Below, piece after piece: positions 1-13,100 of a DNA stretch of 64,000 nucleotides. The DNA is taken from contig CATNNA010000010.1 in the NCBI GenBank assembly GCA_950106755.1, positions 496,001-560,000 of the forward strand, in the 5' to 3' direction. The position numbers and the translations under genes were made by a program. The stretch comes from Climacium dendroides. Taxonomy: Eukaryota; Streptophyta; Bryopsida; Hypnales; Climaciaceae. Numbering within the stretch: the stretch's first letter is position 1; the number at the start of each line of letters is the position of its first letter. Below the pieces are notes generated by a model. It searched no databases. It was given only the letters and a program-made list of their open reading frames with translations, and was not told where the DNA came from.

Positions 1-195
1 AAAAGTGTGGGGAAGCAATAGGGTTCTCTTAAACTTCATTTTTCCATGAATCCTAATTATTTCGAAGATTTGCAACTTATGTGTTATGTTTTCGGACATG
101 ATTCCCCGTCAAAACGATATAATTTATTGGTTTGGTTTCTATTAAATACAGCATGATTTTTAGAGTCTCCTCTTTTTAAAACCCATTTCACTTAC
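1..195. repeat. Reference monomer (type a) and its internal landmarks
   Basis: This first unit serves as the coordinate frame. Landmarks by monomer position: tagggtt, identical to a rotation of the plant telomere heptamer, at 19-25; T-run in catttttcc at 38-45; palindrome ttcgaa at 61-66; ttcgga at 91-96; the variable ccccgtc/ccacgtc/ccacgtg site near 104-110; acgatataattta at 114-126; the ttgg/tcgg site near 127-130; gatttttag near 155-162; and the pyrimidine run with ttttaaaa near 167-182. Variation is concentrated at the start (gtgtgg, gtatggg, gtatagg, gtatagcg), at cattttt/cattcct, a/gcaac, tgattcc/ggcttcc, ttgg/tcgg and ctcctctt/ctcctttt/cttctttt. It carries 4 CpG sites, 5 in tcgg copies. 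The start point is arbitrary because the repeat is circularly permutable. Confidence 0.95.
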
Positions 196-1169
196 AAAAG
201 TATAGGGAAGCAATAGGGTTCTCTTAAACTTCATTTTTCCATGAATCCTAATTATTTCGAAGATTTACAACTTATGTGTTATGTTTTCGGACATGATTCC
301 ACGTGAAAACGATATAATTTATTGGTTTGGTTCTATTAAATACAGCATGATTTTTAGAGTCTCCTTTTTTTAAAACCCATTTCACTTACAAAAGTGTGGG
401 GAAGCAATAGGGTTCTCTTAAACTTCATTCCTCCATGAATCCTAATTATTTCGAAGATTTGCAACTTATGTGTTATGTTTTCGGACAGGCTTCCACGTCA
501 AAACGATATAATTTATCGGTTTGGTTTCTATTAAATACAGCATGATTTTTAGAGTCTCCTCTTTTTAAAACCCATTTCACTTACCAAAGTATAGGGAAGC
601 AATAGGGTTCTCTTAAACTTCATTTTTCCATGAATCCTAATTATTTCGAAGATTTGCAACTTGTGTGTTATGTTTTCGGACAGGCTTCCACGTCAAAACG
701 ATATAATTTATTGGTTTGGTTTCTATTAAATACAGCATGATTTTTAGAGTCTTCTTTTTTTAAAACCCATTTCACTTGGAAAAGTGTGGGGAAGCAATAG
801 GGTTCTCTTAAACTTCATTTTTCCATGAATCCTAATTGTTTCGAAGATTTGCAACTTATGTGTTATGTTTTCGGACAGGCTTCCACGTCAAAACGATATA
901 ATTTATTGGATTGGTTTCTATTAAATACAGCATGATTTTTAGAGTCTTCTTTTTTTAAAACCCATTTCACTTGGAAAAGTGTGGGGAAGCAATAGGGTTC
1001 TCTTAAACTTCATTTTTCCATGAATCCTAATTGTTTCGAAGATTTGCAACTTATGTGTTATGTTTTCGGACATGATTCCCCGTCAAAACGATGTAATTTA
1101 TTGGTTTGGTTTCTATTAAATACAGCATGATTTTTAGAGTCTCCTTTTTTTAAAACCCATTTCACTTAC

Positions 1170-1364
1170 AAAAGTATGGGGAAGCAATAGGGTTCTCTTA
1201 AACTTCATTTTTCCATGAATCCTAATTATTTCGAAGATTTACAACTTATGTGTTATGTTTTCGGACATGATTCCACGTGAAAACGATATAATTTATTGGT
1301 TTGGTTTCTATTAAATACAGCATGATTTTTAGAGTCTCCTTTTTTTAAAACCCATTTCACTTGG
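1170..1364. repeat. Chimeric monomer, g-type start and b-type remainder
   Basis: The unit begins gtatgggg as in type g, but from the gatttacaac site onwards it has tgattccacgtg and ctcctttttt as in type b. In the canonical order (4094-4483) g and b' are separate neighbours. The simplest reading is an unequal exchange between a g and a following b monomer, between about 1180 and 1231, which removed one monomer and kept the 195-bp register. Gene conversion is an alternative. Confidence 0.6.
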
Positions 1365-2924
1365 AAAAGTGTGGGGAAGCAATAGGGTTCTCTTAAACTT
1401 CATTTTTCCATGAATCCTAATTGTTTCGAAGATTTACAACTTATGTGTTATGTTTTCGGACAGGCTTCTACGTCAAAACGATATAATTTATCGGTTTGGT
1501 TTCTATTAAATACAGCATGATTTTTAGAGTCTCCTCTTTTTAAAACCCATTTCACTTACCAAAGTATAGGGAAGCAATAGGGTTCTCTTAAACTTCATTT
1601 TTCCATGAATCCTAATTATTTCGAAGATTTACAACTTATGTGTTATGTTTTCGGACAGGCTTCCACGTCAAAACGATATAATTTATTGGTTTGGTTTCTA
1701 TTAAATACAGCATGATTTTTAGAGTCTCCTTTTTTTAAAACCCATTTCACTTACAAAAGTGTGGGGAAGCAATAGGGTTCTCTTAAACTTCATTTTTCCA
1801 TGAATCCTAATTATTTCGAAGATTTACAACTTATGTGTTATGTTTTCGGACAGGCTTCCACGTCAAAACGATATAATTTATCGGTTTGGTTTCTATTAAA
1901 TACAGCATGATTTTTAGAGTCTCCTTTTTTTAAAACCCATTTCACTTACAAAAGTGTGGGGAAGCAATAGGGTTCTCTTAAACTTCATTTTTCCATGAAT
2001 CCTAATTATTTCGAAGATTTGCAACTTATGTGTTATGTTTTCGGACATGATTCCACGTCAAAACGATATAATTTATTGGTTTGGTTTCTATTAAATACAG
2101 CATGATTTTTAGAGTCTCCTCTTTTTAAAACCCATTTCACTTACAAAAGTATAGGGAAGCAATAGGGTTCTCTTAAACTTCATTTTTCCATGAATCCTAA
2201 TTATTTCGAAGATTTACAACTTATGTGTTATGTTTTCGGACATGATTCCACGTCAAAACGATATAATTTATTGGTTTGGTTTCTATTAAATACAGCATGA
2301 TTTTTAGAGTCTCCTTTTTTTAAAACCCATTTCACTTACAAAAGTGTGGGGAAGCAATAGGGTTCTCTTACACTTCATTTTTCCATGAATCCTAATTATT
2401 TCGAAGATTTACAACTTATGTGTTATGTTTTCGGACATGATTCCACGTCAAAACGATATAATTTATTGGTTTGGTTTCTATTAAATACAGCATGATTTTT
2501 AGAGTCTCCTCTTTTTAAAACCCATTTCACTTACAAAAGTATAGGGAAGCAATAGGGTTCTCTTAAACTTCATTTTTCCATGAATCCTAATTATTTCGAA
2601 GATTTACAACTTATGTGTTATGTTTTCGGACATGATTCCACGTCAAAACGATATAATTTATTGGTTTGGTTTCTATTAAATACAGCATGATTTTTAGAGT
2701 CTCCTTTTTTTAAAACCCATTTCACTTACAAAAGTGTGGGGAAGCAATAGGGTTCTCTTACACTTCATTTTTCCATGAATCCTAATTATTTCGAAGATTT
2801 ACAACTTATGTGTTATGTTTTCGGACATGATTCCCCGTCAAAACGATATAATTTATCGGTTTGGTTTCTATTAAATACAGCATGATTTTTAGAGTCTCCT
2901 TTTTTTAAAACCCATTTCACATAC

Positions 2925-4678
2925 AAAAGTGTGGGGAAGCAATAGGGTTCTCTTAAACTTCATTTTTCCATGAATCCTAATTATTTCGAAGATTTGCAAC
3001 TTATGTGTTATGTTTTCGGACATGATTCCCCGTCAAAACGATATAATTTATTGGTTTGGTTTCTATTAAATACAGCATGATTTTTAGAGTCTCCTCTTTT
3101 TAAAACCCATTTCACTTACAAAAGTATAGGGAAGCAATAGGGTTCTCTTAAACTTCATTTTTCCATGAATCCTAATTATTTCGAAGATTTACAACTTATG
3201 TGTTATGTTTTCGGACATGATTCCACGTGAAAACGATATAATTTATTGGTTTGGTTCTATTAAATACAGCATGATTTTTAGAGTCTCCTTTTTTTAAAAC
3301 CCATTTCACTTACAAAAGTGTGGGGAAGCAATAGGGTTCTCTTAAACTTCATTCCTCCATGAATCCTAATTATTTCGAAGATTTGCAACTTATGTGTTAT
3401 GTTTTCGGACAGGCTTCCACGTCAAAACGATATAATTTATCGGTTTGGTTTCTATTAAATACAGCATGATTTTTAGAGTCTCCTCTTTTTAAAACCCATT
3501 TCACTTACCAAAGTATAGGGAAGCAATAGGGTTCTCTTAAACTTCATTTTTCCATGAATCCTAATTATTTCGAAGATTTGCAACTTGTGTGTTATGTTTT
3601 CGGACAGGCTTCCACGTCAAAACGATATAATTTATTGGTTTGGTTTCTATTAAATACAGCATGATTTTTAGAGTCTTCTTTTTTTAAAACCCATTTCACT
3701 TGGAAAAGTGTGGGGAAGCAATAGGGTTCTCTTAAACTTCATTTTTCCATGAATCCTAATTGTTTCGAAGATTTGCAACTTATGTGTTATGTTTTCGGAC
3801 AGGCTTCCACGTCAAAACGATATAATTTATTGGATTGGTTTCTATTAAATACAGCATGATTTTTAGAGTCTTCTTTTTTTAAAACCCATTTCACTTGGAA
3901 AAGTGTGGGGAAGCAATAGGGTTCTCTTAAACTTCATTTTTCCATGAATCCTAATTGTTTCGAAGATTTGCAACTTATGTGTTATGTTTTCGGACATGAT
4001 TCCCCGTCAAAACGATGTAATTTATTGGTTTGGTTTCTATTAAATACAGCATGATTTTTAGAGTCTCCTTTTTTTAAAACCCATTTCACTTACAAAAGTA
4101 TGGGGAAGCAATAGGGTTCTCTTAAACTTCATTTTTCCATGAATCCTAATTATTTCGAAGATTTGCAACTTATGTGTTATGTTTTCGGACATGATTCCCC
4201 GTCAAAACGATATAATTTATTGGTTTGGTTTCTATTAAATACAGCATGATTTTTAGAGTCTCCTCTTTTTAAAACCCATTTCACTTACAAAAGTATAGGG
4301 AAGCAATAGGGTTCTCTTAAACTTCATTTTTCCATGAATCCTAATTATTTCGAAGATTTACAACTTATATGTTATGTTTTCGGACATGATTCCACGTCAA
4401 AACGATATAATTTATTGGTTTGGTTTCTATTAAATACAGCATGATTTTTAGAGTCTCCTTTTTTTAAAACCCATTTCACTTACAAAAGTGTGGGGAAGCA
4501 ATAGGGTTCTCTTACACTTCATTTTTCCATGAATCCTAATTATTTCGAAGATTTACAACTTATGTGTTATGTTTTCGGACATGATTCCCCGTCAAAACGA
4601 TATAATTTATCGGTTTGGTTTCTATTAAATACAGCATGATTTTTAGAGTCTCCTTTTTTTAAAACCCATTTCACTTAC
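2925..4678. repeat. Canonical 9-monomer higher-order repeat unit (1754 bp)
   Basis: The order is a (2925), b (3120, 194 bp), c (3314), d (3509), e (3704), f (3899), g (4094), b' with cttatatg (4289) and h with ttccccgtc and tcgg (4484), then a again at 4679. The nine types differ from each other at about 5 to 12 sites, but each closely matches its counterparts elsewhere. A period near 1755 bp recurs in other parts of the window: 13838 to 15592 (1754), 31965 to 33720 (1755), 38008 to 39761 (1753) and 47368 to 49124 (1756), though with different monomer content. I treat this unit as the clearest representative of the left-hand HOR. Confidence 0.88.
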
Positions 4679-7600
4679 AAAAGTGTGGGGAAGCAATAGG
4701 GTTCTCTTAAACTTCATTTTTCCATGAATCCTAATTATTTCGAAGATTTGCAACTTATGTGTTATGTTTTCGGACATGATTCCCCGTCAAAACGATATAA
4801 TTTATTGGTTTGGTTTCTATTAAATACAGCATGATTTTTAGAGTCTCCTCTTTTTAAAACCCATTTCACTTACAAAAGTATAGGGAAGCAATAGGGTTCT
4901 CTTAAACTTCATTTTTCCATGAATCCTAATTATTTCGAAGATTTACAACTTATGTGTTATGTTTTCGGACATGATTCCACGTGAAAACGATATAATTTAT
5001 TGGTTTGGTTCTATTAAATACAGCATGATTTTTAGAGTCTCCTTTTTTTAAAACCCATTTCACTTACAAAAGTGTGGGGAAGCAATAGGGTTCTCTTAAA
5101 CTTCATTCCTCCATGAATCCTAATTATTTCGAAGATTTGCAACTTATGTGTTATGTTTTCGGACAGGCTTCCACGTCAAAACGATATAATTTATTGGTTT
5201 CGTTTCTATTAAATACAGCATGATTTTTAGAGTCTCCTTTTTTTAAAACCCATTTCACTTACAAAAGTGTGGGGAAGCAATAGGGTTCTCTTAAACTTCA
5301 TTTTTCCATGAATCCTAATTATTTCGAAGATTTACAACTTATGTGTTATGTTTTCGGACATGATTCCACGTGAAAACGATATAATTTATTGGTTTGGTTC
5401 TATTAAATACAGCATGATTTTTAGAGTCTCCTTTTTTTAAAACCCATTTCACTTACAAAAGTGTGGGGAAGCAATAGGGTTCTCTTAAACTTCATTCCTC
5501 CATGAATCCTAATTATTTCGAAGATTTGCAACTTATGTGTTATGTTTTCGGACAGGCTTCCACGTCAAAACGATATAATTTATCGGTTTGGTTTCTATTA
5601 AATACAGCATGATTTTTAGAGTCTCCTCTTTTTAAAACCCATTTCACTTACCAAAGTATAGGGAAGCAATAGGGTTCTCTTAAACTTCATTTTTCCATGA
5701 ATCCTAATTATTTCGAAGATTTGCAACTTGTGTGTTATGTTTTCGGACAGGCTTCCACGTCAAAACGATATAATTTATTGGTTTGGTTTCTATTAAATAC
5801 AGCATGATTTTTAGAGTCTTCTTTTTTTAAAACCCATTTCACTTGGAAAAGTGAGGGGAAGCAATAGGGTTCTCTTAAACTTCATTTTTCCATGAATCCT
5901 AATTGTTTCGAAGATTTGCAACTTATGTGTTATGTTTTCGGACAGGCTTCCACGTCAAAACGATATAATTTATTGGATTGGTTTCTATTAAATACAGCAT
6001 GATTTTTAGAGTCTTCTTTTTTTAAAACCCATTTCACTTGGAAAAGTGTGGGGAAGCAATAGGGTTCTCTTAAACTTCATTTTTCCATGAATCCTAATTG
6101 TTTCGAAGATTTGCAACTTATGTGTTATGTTTTCGGACATGATTCCCCGTCAAAACGATGTAATTTATTGGTTTGGTTTCTATTAAATACAGCATGATTT
6201 TTAGAGTCTCCTTTTTTTAAAACCCATTTCACTTACAAAAGTATGGGGAAGCAATAGGGTTCTCTTAAACTTCATTTTTCCATGAATCCTAATTATTTCG
6301 AAGATTTGCAACTTATGTGTTATGTTTTCGGACATGATTCCCCGTCAAAACGATATAATTTATTGGTTTGGTTTCTATTAAATACAGCATGATTTTTAGA
6401 GTCTCCTCTTTTTAAAACGCATTTCACTTACAAAAGTATAGGGAAGCAATAGGGTTCTCTTAAACTTCATTTTTCCATGAATCCTAATTATTTCGAAGAT
6501 TTACAACTTATGTGTTATGTTTTCGGACATGATTCCACGTGAAAACGATATAATTTATTGGTTTGGTTCTATTAAATACAGCATGATTTTTAGAGTCTCC
6601 TTTTTTTAAAACCCATTTCACTTACAAAAGTGTGGGGAAGCAATAGGGTTCTCTTAAACTTCATTCCTCCATGAATCCTAATTATTTCGAAGATTTGCAA
6701 CTTATGTGTTATGTTTTCGGACAGGCTTCCACGTCAAAACGATATAATTTATCGGTTTGGTTTCTATTAAATACAGCATGATTTTTAGAGTCTCCTCTTT
6801 TTAAAACCCATTTCACTTACCAAAGTATAGGGAAGCAATAGGGTTCTCTTAAACTTCATTTTTCCATGAATCCTAATTATTTCGAAGATTTGCAACTTGT
6901 GTGTTATGTTTTCGGACATGATTCCACGTCAAAACGATATAATTTATTGGTTTGGTTTCTATTAAATACAGCATGATTTTTAGAGTCTTCTTTTTTTAAA
7001 ACCCATTTCACTTGGAAAAGTGTGGGGAAGCAATAGGGTTCTCTTAAACTTCATTTTTCCATGAATCCTAATTGTTTCGAAGATTTGCAACTTATGTGTT
7101 ATGTTTTCGGACAGGCTTCCACGTCAAAACGATATAATTTATTGGATTGGTTTCTATTAAATACAGCATGATTTTTAGAGTCTTCTTTTTTAAAAACCCA
7201 TTTCACTTGGAAAAGTGTGGGGAAGCAATAGGGTTCTCTTAAACTTCATTTTTCCATGAATCCTAATTGTTTCGAAGATTTGCAACTTATGTGTTATGTT
7301 TTCGGACATGATTCCCCGTCAAAACGATGTAATTTATTGGTTTGGTTTCTATTAAATACAGCATGATTTTTAGAGTCTTCTTTTTTTAAAACCCATTTCA
7401 CTTGGAAAAGTGTGGGGAAGCAATAGGGTTCTCTTAAACTTCATTTTTCCATGAATCCTAATTGTTTCGAAGATTTGCAACTTATGTGTTATGTTTTCGG
7501 ACATGATTCCCCGTCAAAACGATGTAATTTATTGGTTTGGTTTCTATTAAATACAGCATGATTTTTAGAGTCTCCTCTTTTTAAAACCCATTTCACTTAC

Positions 7601-8575
7601 AAAAGTATAGGGAAGCAATAGGGTTCTCTTAAACTTCATTTTTCCATGAATCCTAATTATTTCGAAGATTTACAACTTATATGTTATGTTTTCGGACATG
7701 ATTCCACGTCAAAACGATATAATTTATTGGTTTGGTTTCTATTAAATACAGCATGATTTTTAGAGTCTCCTTTTTTTAAAACCCATTTCACTTACAAAAG
7801 TGTGGGGAAGCAATAGGGTTCTCTTACACTTCATTTTTCCATGAATCCTAATTATTTCGAAGATTTACAACTTATGTGTTATGTTTTCGGACATGATTCC
7901 CCGTCAAAACGATATAATTTATCGGTTTGGTTTCTATTAAATACAGCATGATTTTTAGAGTCTCCTTTTTTTAAAACCCATTTCACTTACAAAAGTGTGG
8001 GGAGGCAATAGGGTTCTCTTAAACTTCATTTTTCCATGAATCCTAATTATTTCGAAGATTTGCAACTTATGTGTTATGTTTTCGGACATGATTCCCCGTC
8101 AAAACGATATAATTTATTGGTTTGGTTTCTATTAAATACAGCATGATTTTTAGAGTCTCCTCTTTTTAAAACCCATTTCACTTACCAAAGTATAGGGAAG
8201 CAATAGGGTTCTCTTAAACTTCATTTTTCCATGAATCCTAATTATTTCGAAGATTTGCAACTTGTGTGTTATGTTTTCGGACAGGCTTCCACGTCAAAAC
8301 GATATAATTTATTGGTTTGGTTTCTATTAAATACAGCATGATTTTTAGAGTCTTCTTTATTTAAAACCCATTTCACTTGGAAAAGTGTGGGGAAGCAATA
8401 GGGTTCTCTTAAACTTCATTTTTCCATGAATCCTAATTGTTTCGAAGATTTGCAACTTATGTGTTATGTTTTCGGACAGGCTTCCACGTCAAAACGATAT
8501 AATTTATTGGATTGGTTTCTATTAAATACAGCATGATTTTTAGAGTCTTCTTTTTTTAAAACCCATTTCACTTGG
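4679..8575. repeat. Shuffled copies of the left HOR, 20 monomers
   Basis: Order read by eye: a, b, c-like with ttggtttcg (5068), a gtgtgg/b hybrid (5263), c, d, e, f, g, b (5457-6625), c, d (with tgattccacg), e (6626-7210), two f-like units (7211, 7406), b' with cttatatg (7601), h (7796), a (7991), d (8186), e (8381). The run c-d-e-f-g-b is intact at 5457-6625, showing the same order as at 3314-4483. Three monomers (4874, 5263, 6432) carry the one-base deletion in ggtttggttc. Private changes include gtgagg near 5858 and gaggcaat near 7999. Confidence 0.8.
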
Positions 8576-10135
8576 AAAAGTGTGGGGAAGCAATAGGGTT
8601 CTCTTAAACTTCATTTTTCCATGAATCCTAATTGTTTCGAAGATTTGCAACTTATGTGTTATGTTTTCGGACATGATTCCCCGTCAAAACGATGTAATTT
8701 ATTGGTTTGGTTTCTATTAAATACAGCATGATTTTTAGAGTCTCCTTTTTTTAAAACCCATTTCACTTACAAAAGTATGGGGAAGCAATAGGGTTCTCTT
8801 AAACTTCATTTTTCCATGAATCCTAATTATTTCGAAGATTTGCAACTTATGTGTTATGTTTTCGGACATGATTCCCCGTCAAAACGATATAATTTATTGG
8901 TTTGGTTTCTATTAAATACAGCATGATTTTTAGAGTCTCCTCTTTTTAAAACCCATTTCACTTACAAAAGTATAGGGAAGCAATAGGGTTCTCTTAAACT
9001 TCATTTTTCCATGAATCCTAATTATTTCGAAGATTTACAACTTATGTGTTATGTTTTCGGACATGATTCCACGTCAAAACGATATAATTTATTGGTTTGG
9101 TTTCTATTAAATACAGCATGATTTTTAGAGTCTCCTTTTTTTAAAACCCATTTCACTTACAAAAGTGTGGGGAAGCAATAGGGTTCTCTTACACTTCATT
9201 TTTCCATGAATCCTAATTATTTCGAAGATTTACAACTTATGTGTTATGTTTTCGGACATGATTCCCCGTCAAAACGATATAATTTATCGGTTTGGTTTCT
9301 ATTAAATACAGCATGATTTTTAGAGTCTCCTTTTTTTAAAACCCATTTCACTTGGAAAAGTGTGGGGAAGCAATAGGGTTCTCTTAAACTTCATTTTTCC
9401 ATGAATCCTAATTGTTTCGAAGATTTGCAACTTATGTGTTATGTTTTCGGACATGATTCCCCGTCAAAACGATGTAATTTATTGGTTTGGTTTCTATTAA
9501 ATACAGCATGATTTTTAGAGTCTCCTTTTTTTAAAACCCATTTCACTTACAAAAGTATGGGGAAGCAATAGGGTTCTCTTAAACTTCATTTTTCCATGAA
9601 TCCTAATTATTTCGAAGATTTGCAACTTATGTGTTATGTTTTCGGACATGATTCCCCGTCAAAACGATATAATTTATTGGTTTGGTTTCTATTAAATACA
9701 GCATGATTTTTAGAGTCTCCTCTTTTTAAAACCCATTTCACTTACAAAAGTATAGGGAAGCAATAGGGTTCTCTTAAACTTCATTTTTCCATGAATCCTA
9801 ATTATTTCGAAGATTTACAACTTATGTGTTATGTTTTCGGACATGATTCCACGTCAAAACGATATAATTTATTGGTTTGGTTTCTATTAAATACAGCATG
9901 ATTTTTAGAGTCTCCTTTTTTTAAAACCCATTTCACTTACAAAAGTGTGGGGAAGCAATAGGGTTCTCTTACACTTCATTTTTCCATGAATCCTAATTAT
10001 TTCGAAGATTTACAACTTATGTGTTATGTTTTCGGACATGATTCCCCGTCAAAACGATATAATTTATCGGTTTGGTTTCTATTAAATACAGCATGATTTT
10101 TAGAGTCTCCTTTTTTTAAAACCCATTTCACTTAC
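8576..10135. repeat. 4-monomer tandem duplication f-g-b'-h (2 x 780 bp)
   Basis: Monomers at 8576, 8771, 8966 and 9161 (f, g, b', h) are repeated at 9356, 9551, 9746 and 9941, exactly 780 bp apart, and look the same at every diagnostic site. The first h unit ends cttgg (about 9351-9355), whereas the second ends cttac. Because f is normally preceded by a cttgg end, the duplication junction lies in the last ~25 bases of the 9161 monomer. Confidence 0.87.
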
Positions 10136-13100
10136 AAAAGTGTGGGGAAGCAATAGGGTTCTCTTAAACTTCATTTTTCCATGAATCCTAATTATTTCGA
10201 AGATTTGCAACTTATGTGTTATGTTTTCGGACATGATTCCCCGTCAAAACGATATAATTTATTGGTTTGGTTTCTATTAAATACAGCATGATTTTTAGAG
10301 TCTCCTCTTTTTAAAACCCATTTCACTTACAAAAGTGTGGGGAAGCAATAGGGTTCTCTTAAACTTCATTCCTCCATGAATCCTAATTATTTCGAAGATT
10401 TGCAACTTATGTGTTATGTTTTCGGACAGGCTTCCACGTCAAAACGATATAATTTATCGGTTTGGTTTCTATTAAATACAGCATGATTTTTAGAGTCTCC
10501 TCTTTTTAAAACCCATTTCACTTACCAAAGTATAGGGAAGCAATAGGGTTCTCTTAAACTTCATTTTTCCATGAATCCTAATTATTTCGAAGATTTGCAA
10601 CTTGTGTGTTATGTTTTCGGACAGGCTTCCACGTCAAAACGATATAATTTATTGGTTTGGTTTCTATTAAATACAGCATGATTTTTAGAGTCTTCTTTTT
10701 TTAAAACCCATTTCACTTGGAAAAGTGTGGGGAAGCAATAGGGTTCTCTTAAACTTCATTTTTCCATGAATCCTAATTGTTTCGAAGATTTGCAACTTAT
10801 GTGTTATGTTTTCGGACAGGCTTCCACGTCAAAACGATATAATTTATTGGATTGGTTTCTATTAAATACAGCATGATTTTTAGAGTCTTCTTTTTTTAAA
10901 ACCCATTTCACTTGGAAAAGTGTGGGGAAGCAATAGGGTTCTCTTAAACTTCATTTTTCCATGAATCCTAATTGTTTCGAAGATTTGCAACTTATGTGTT
11001 ATGTTTTCGGACATGATTCCCCGTCAAAACGATGTAATTTATTGGTTTGGTTTCTATTAAATACAGCATGATTTTTAGAGTCTCCTTTTTTTAAAACCCA
11101 TTTCACTTACAAAAGTATGGGGAAGCAATAGGGTTCTCTTAAACTTCATTTTTCCATGAATCCTAATTATTTCGAAGATTTGCAACTTATGTGTTATGTT
11201 TTCGGACATGATTCCCCGTCAAAACGATATAATTTATTGGTTTGGTTTCTATTAAATACAGCATGATTTTTAGAGTCTCCTCTTTTTAAAACCCATTTCA
11301 CTTACAAAAGTATAGGGAAGCAATAGGGTTCTCTTAAACTTCATTTTTCCATGAATCCTAATTATTTCGAAGATTTACAACTTATGTGTTATGTTTTCGG
11401 ACATGATTCCACGTCAAAACGATATAATTTATTGGTTTGGTTTCTATTAAATACAGCATGATTTTTAGAGTCTCCTTTTTTTAAAACCCATTTCACTTAC
11501 AAAAGTGTGGGGAAGCAATAGGGTTCTCTTACACTTCATTTTTCCATGAATCCTAATTATTTCGAAGATTTACAACTTATGTGTTATGTTTTCGGACAGG
11601 CATCTACGTCAAAACGATATAATTTATTGGTTTGGTTCTATTAAATACAGCATGATTTTTAGAGTCTCCTTTTTTTAAAACCCATTTCACTTACAAAAGT
11701 GTGGGGAAGCAATAGGGTTCTCTTAAACTTCATTCCTCCATGAATCCTAATTATTTCGAAGATTTGCAACTTATGTGTTATGTTTTCGGACAGGCTTCCA
11801 CGTCAAAACGATATAATTTATCGGTTTGGTTTCTATTAAATACAGCATGATTTTTAGAGTCTCCTCTTTTTAAAACCCATTTCACTTACCAAAGTATAGG
11901 GAAGCAATAGGGTTCTCTTAAACTTCATTTTTCCATGAATCCTAATTATTTCGAAGATTTGCAACTTGTGTGTTATGTTTTCGGACAGGCTTCCACGTCA
12001 AAACGATATAATTTATTGGTTTGGTTTCTATTAAATACAGCATGATTTTTAGAGTCTTCTTTATTTAAAACCCATTTCACTTGGAAAAGTGTGGGGAAGC
12101 AATAGGGTTCTCTTAAACTTCATTTTTCCATGAATCCTAATTGTTTCGAAGATTTGCAACTTATGTGTTATGTTTTCGGACAGGCTTCCACGTCAAAACG
12201 ATATAATTTATTGGATTGGTTTCTATTAAATACAGCATGATTTTTAGAGTCTTCTTTTTTTAAAACCCATTTCACTTGGAAAAGTGTGGGGAAGCAATAG
12301 GGTTCTCTTAAACTTCATTTTTCCATGAATCCTAATTGTTTCGAAGATTTGCAACTTATGTGTTATGTTTTCGGACATGATTCCCCGTCAAAACGATGTA
12401 ATTTATTGGTTTGGTTTCTATTAAATACAGCATGATTTTTAGAGTCTCCTTTTTTTAAAACCCATTTCACTTACAAAAGTATGGGGAAGCAATAGGGTTC
12501 TTTTAAACTTCATTTTTCCATGAATCATAATTATTTCGAGATTTGCAACTTATGTGTTATGTTTTCGGACATGATTCCCCGTCAAAACGATATAATTTAT
12601 TGGTTTGGTTTCTATTAAATACAGCATGATTTTTAGAGTCTCCTCTTTTTAAAACCCATTTCACTTACAAAAGTATAGGGAAGCAATAGGGTTCTCTTAA
12701 ACTTCAATTTTCCATGAATCCTAATTATTTCGAAGATTTACAACTTATGTGTTATGTTTTCGGACATGATTCCACGTGAAAACGATATAATTTATTGGTT
12801 TGGTTCTATTAAATACAGCATGATTTTTAGAGTCTCCTTTTTTTAAAACCCATTTCACTTACAAAAGTGTGGGGAAGCAATAGGGTTCTCTTAAACTTCA
12901 TTCCTCCATGAATCCTAATTATTTCGAAGATTTGCAACTTATGTGTTATGTTTTCGGACAGGCTTCCACGTCAAAACGATATAATTTATCGGTTTGGTTT
13001 CTATTAAATACAGCATGATTTTTAGAGTCTCCTCTTTTTAAAACCCATTTCACTTACCAAAGTATAGGGAAGCAATAGGGTTCTCTTAAACTTCATTTTT

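Larger units (their letters stand above)
1..2924. repeat. 15-monomer stretch: a-b-c-d-e-f followed by mixed b/h types
   Basis: Monomers at 1 (a), 196 (b, 194 bp because one t is missing in ggtttggttc), 390 (c), 585 (d), 780 (e) and 975 (f) match the run beginning at 2925 at offset 2924 by eye. From 1170 the order departs from the canonical 9-mer: a g/b chimera (1170), a cttgg-type unit with ggcttctacg (1365), three ggcttcc or tgattcc units (1560-2144), then alternating b' and h units at 2145-2924. The h monomers at 2340 and 2730 are 390 bp apart and flank b' units, so this end contains a small dimer duplication. The last unit ends in a private cacatac variant at 2919-2925. Confidence 0.85.
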
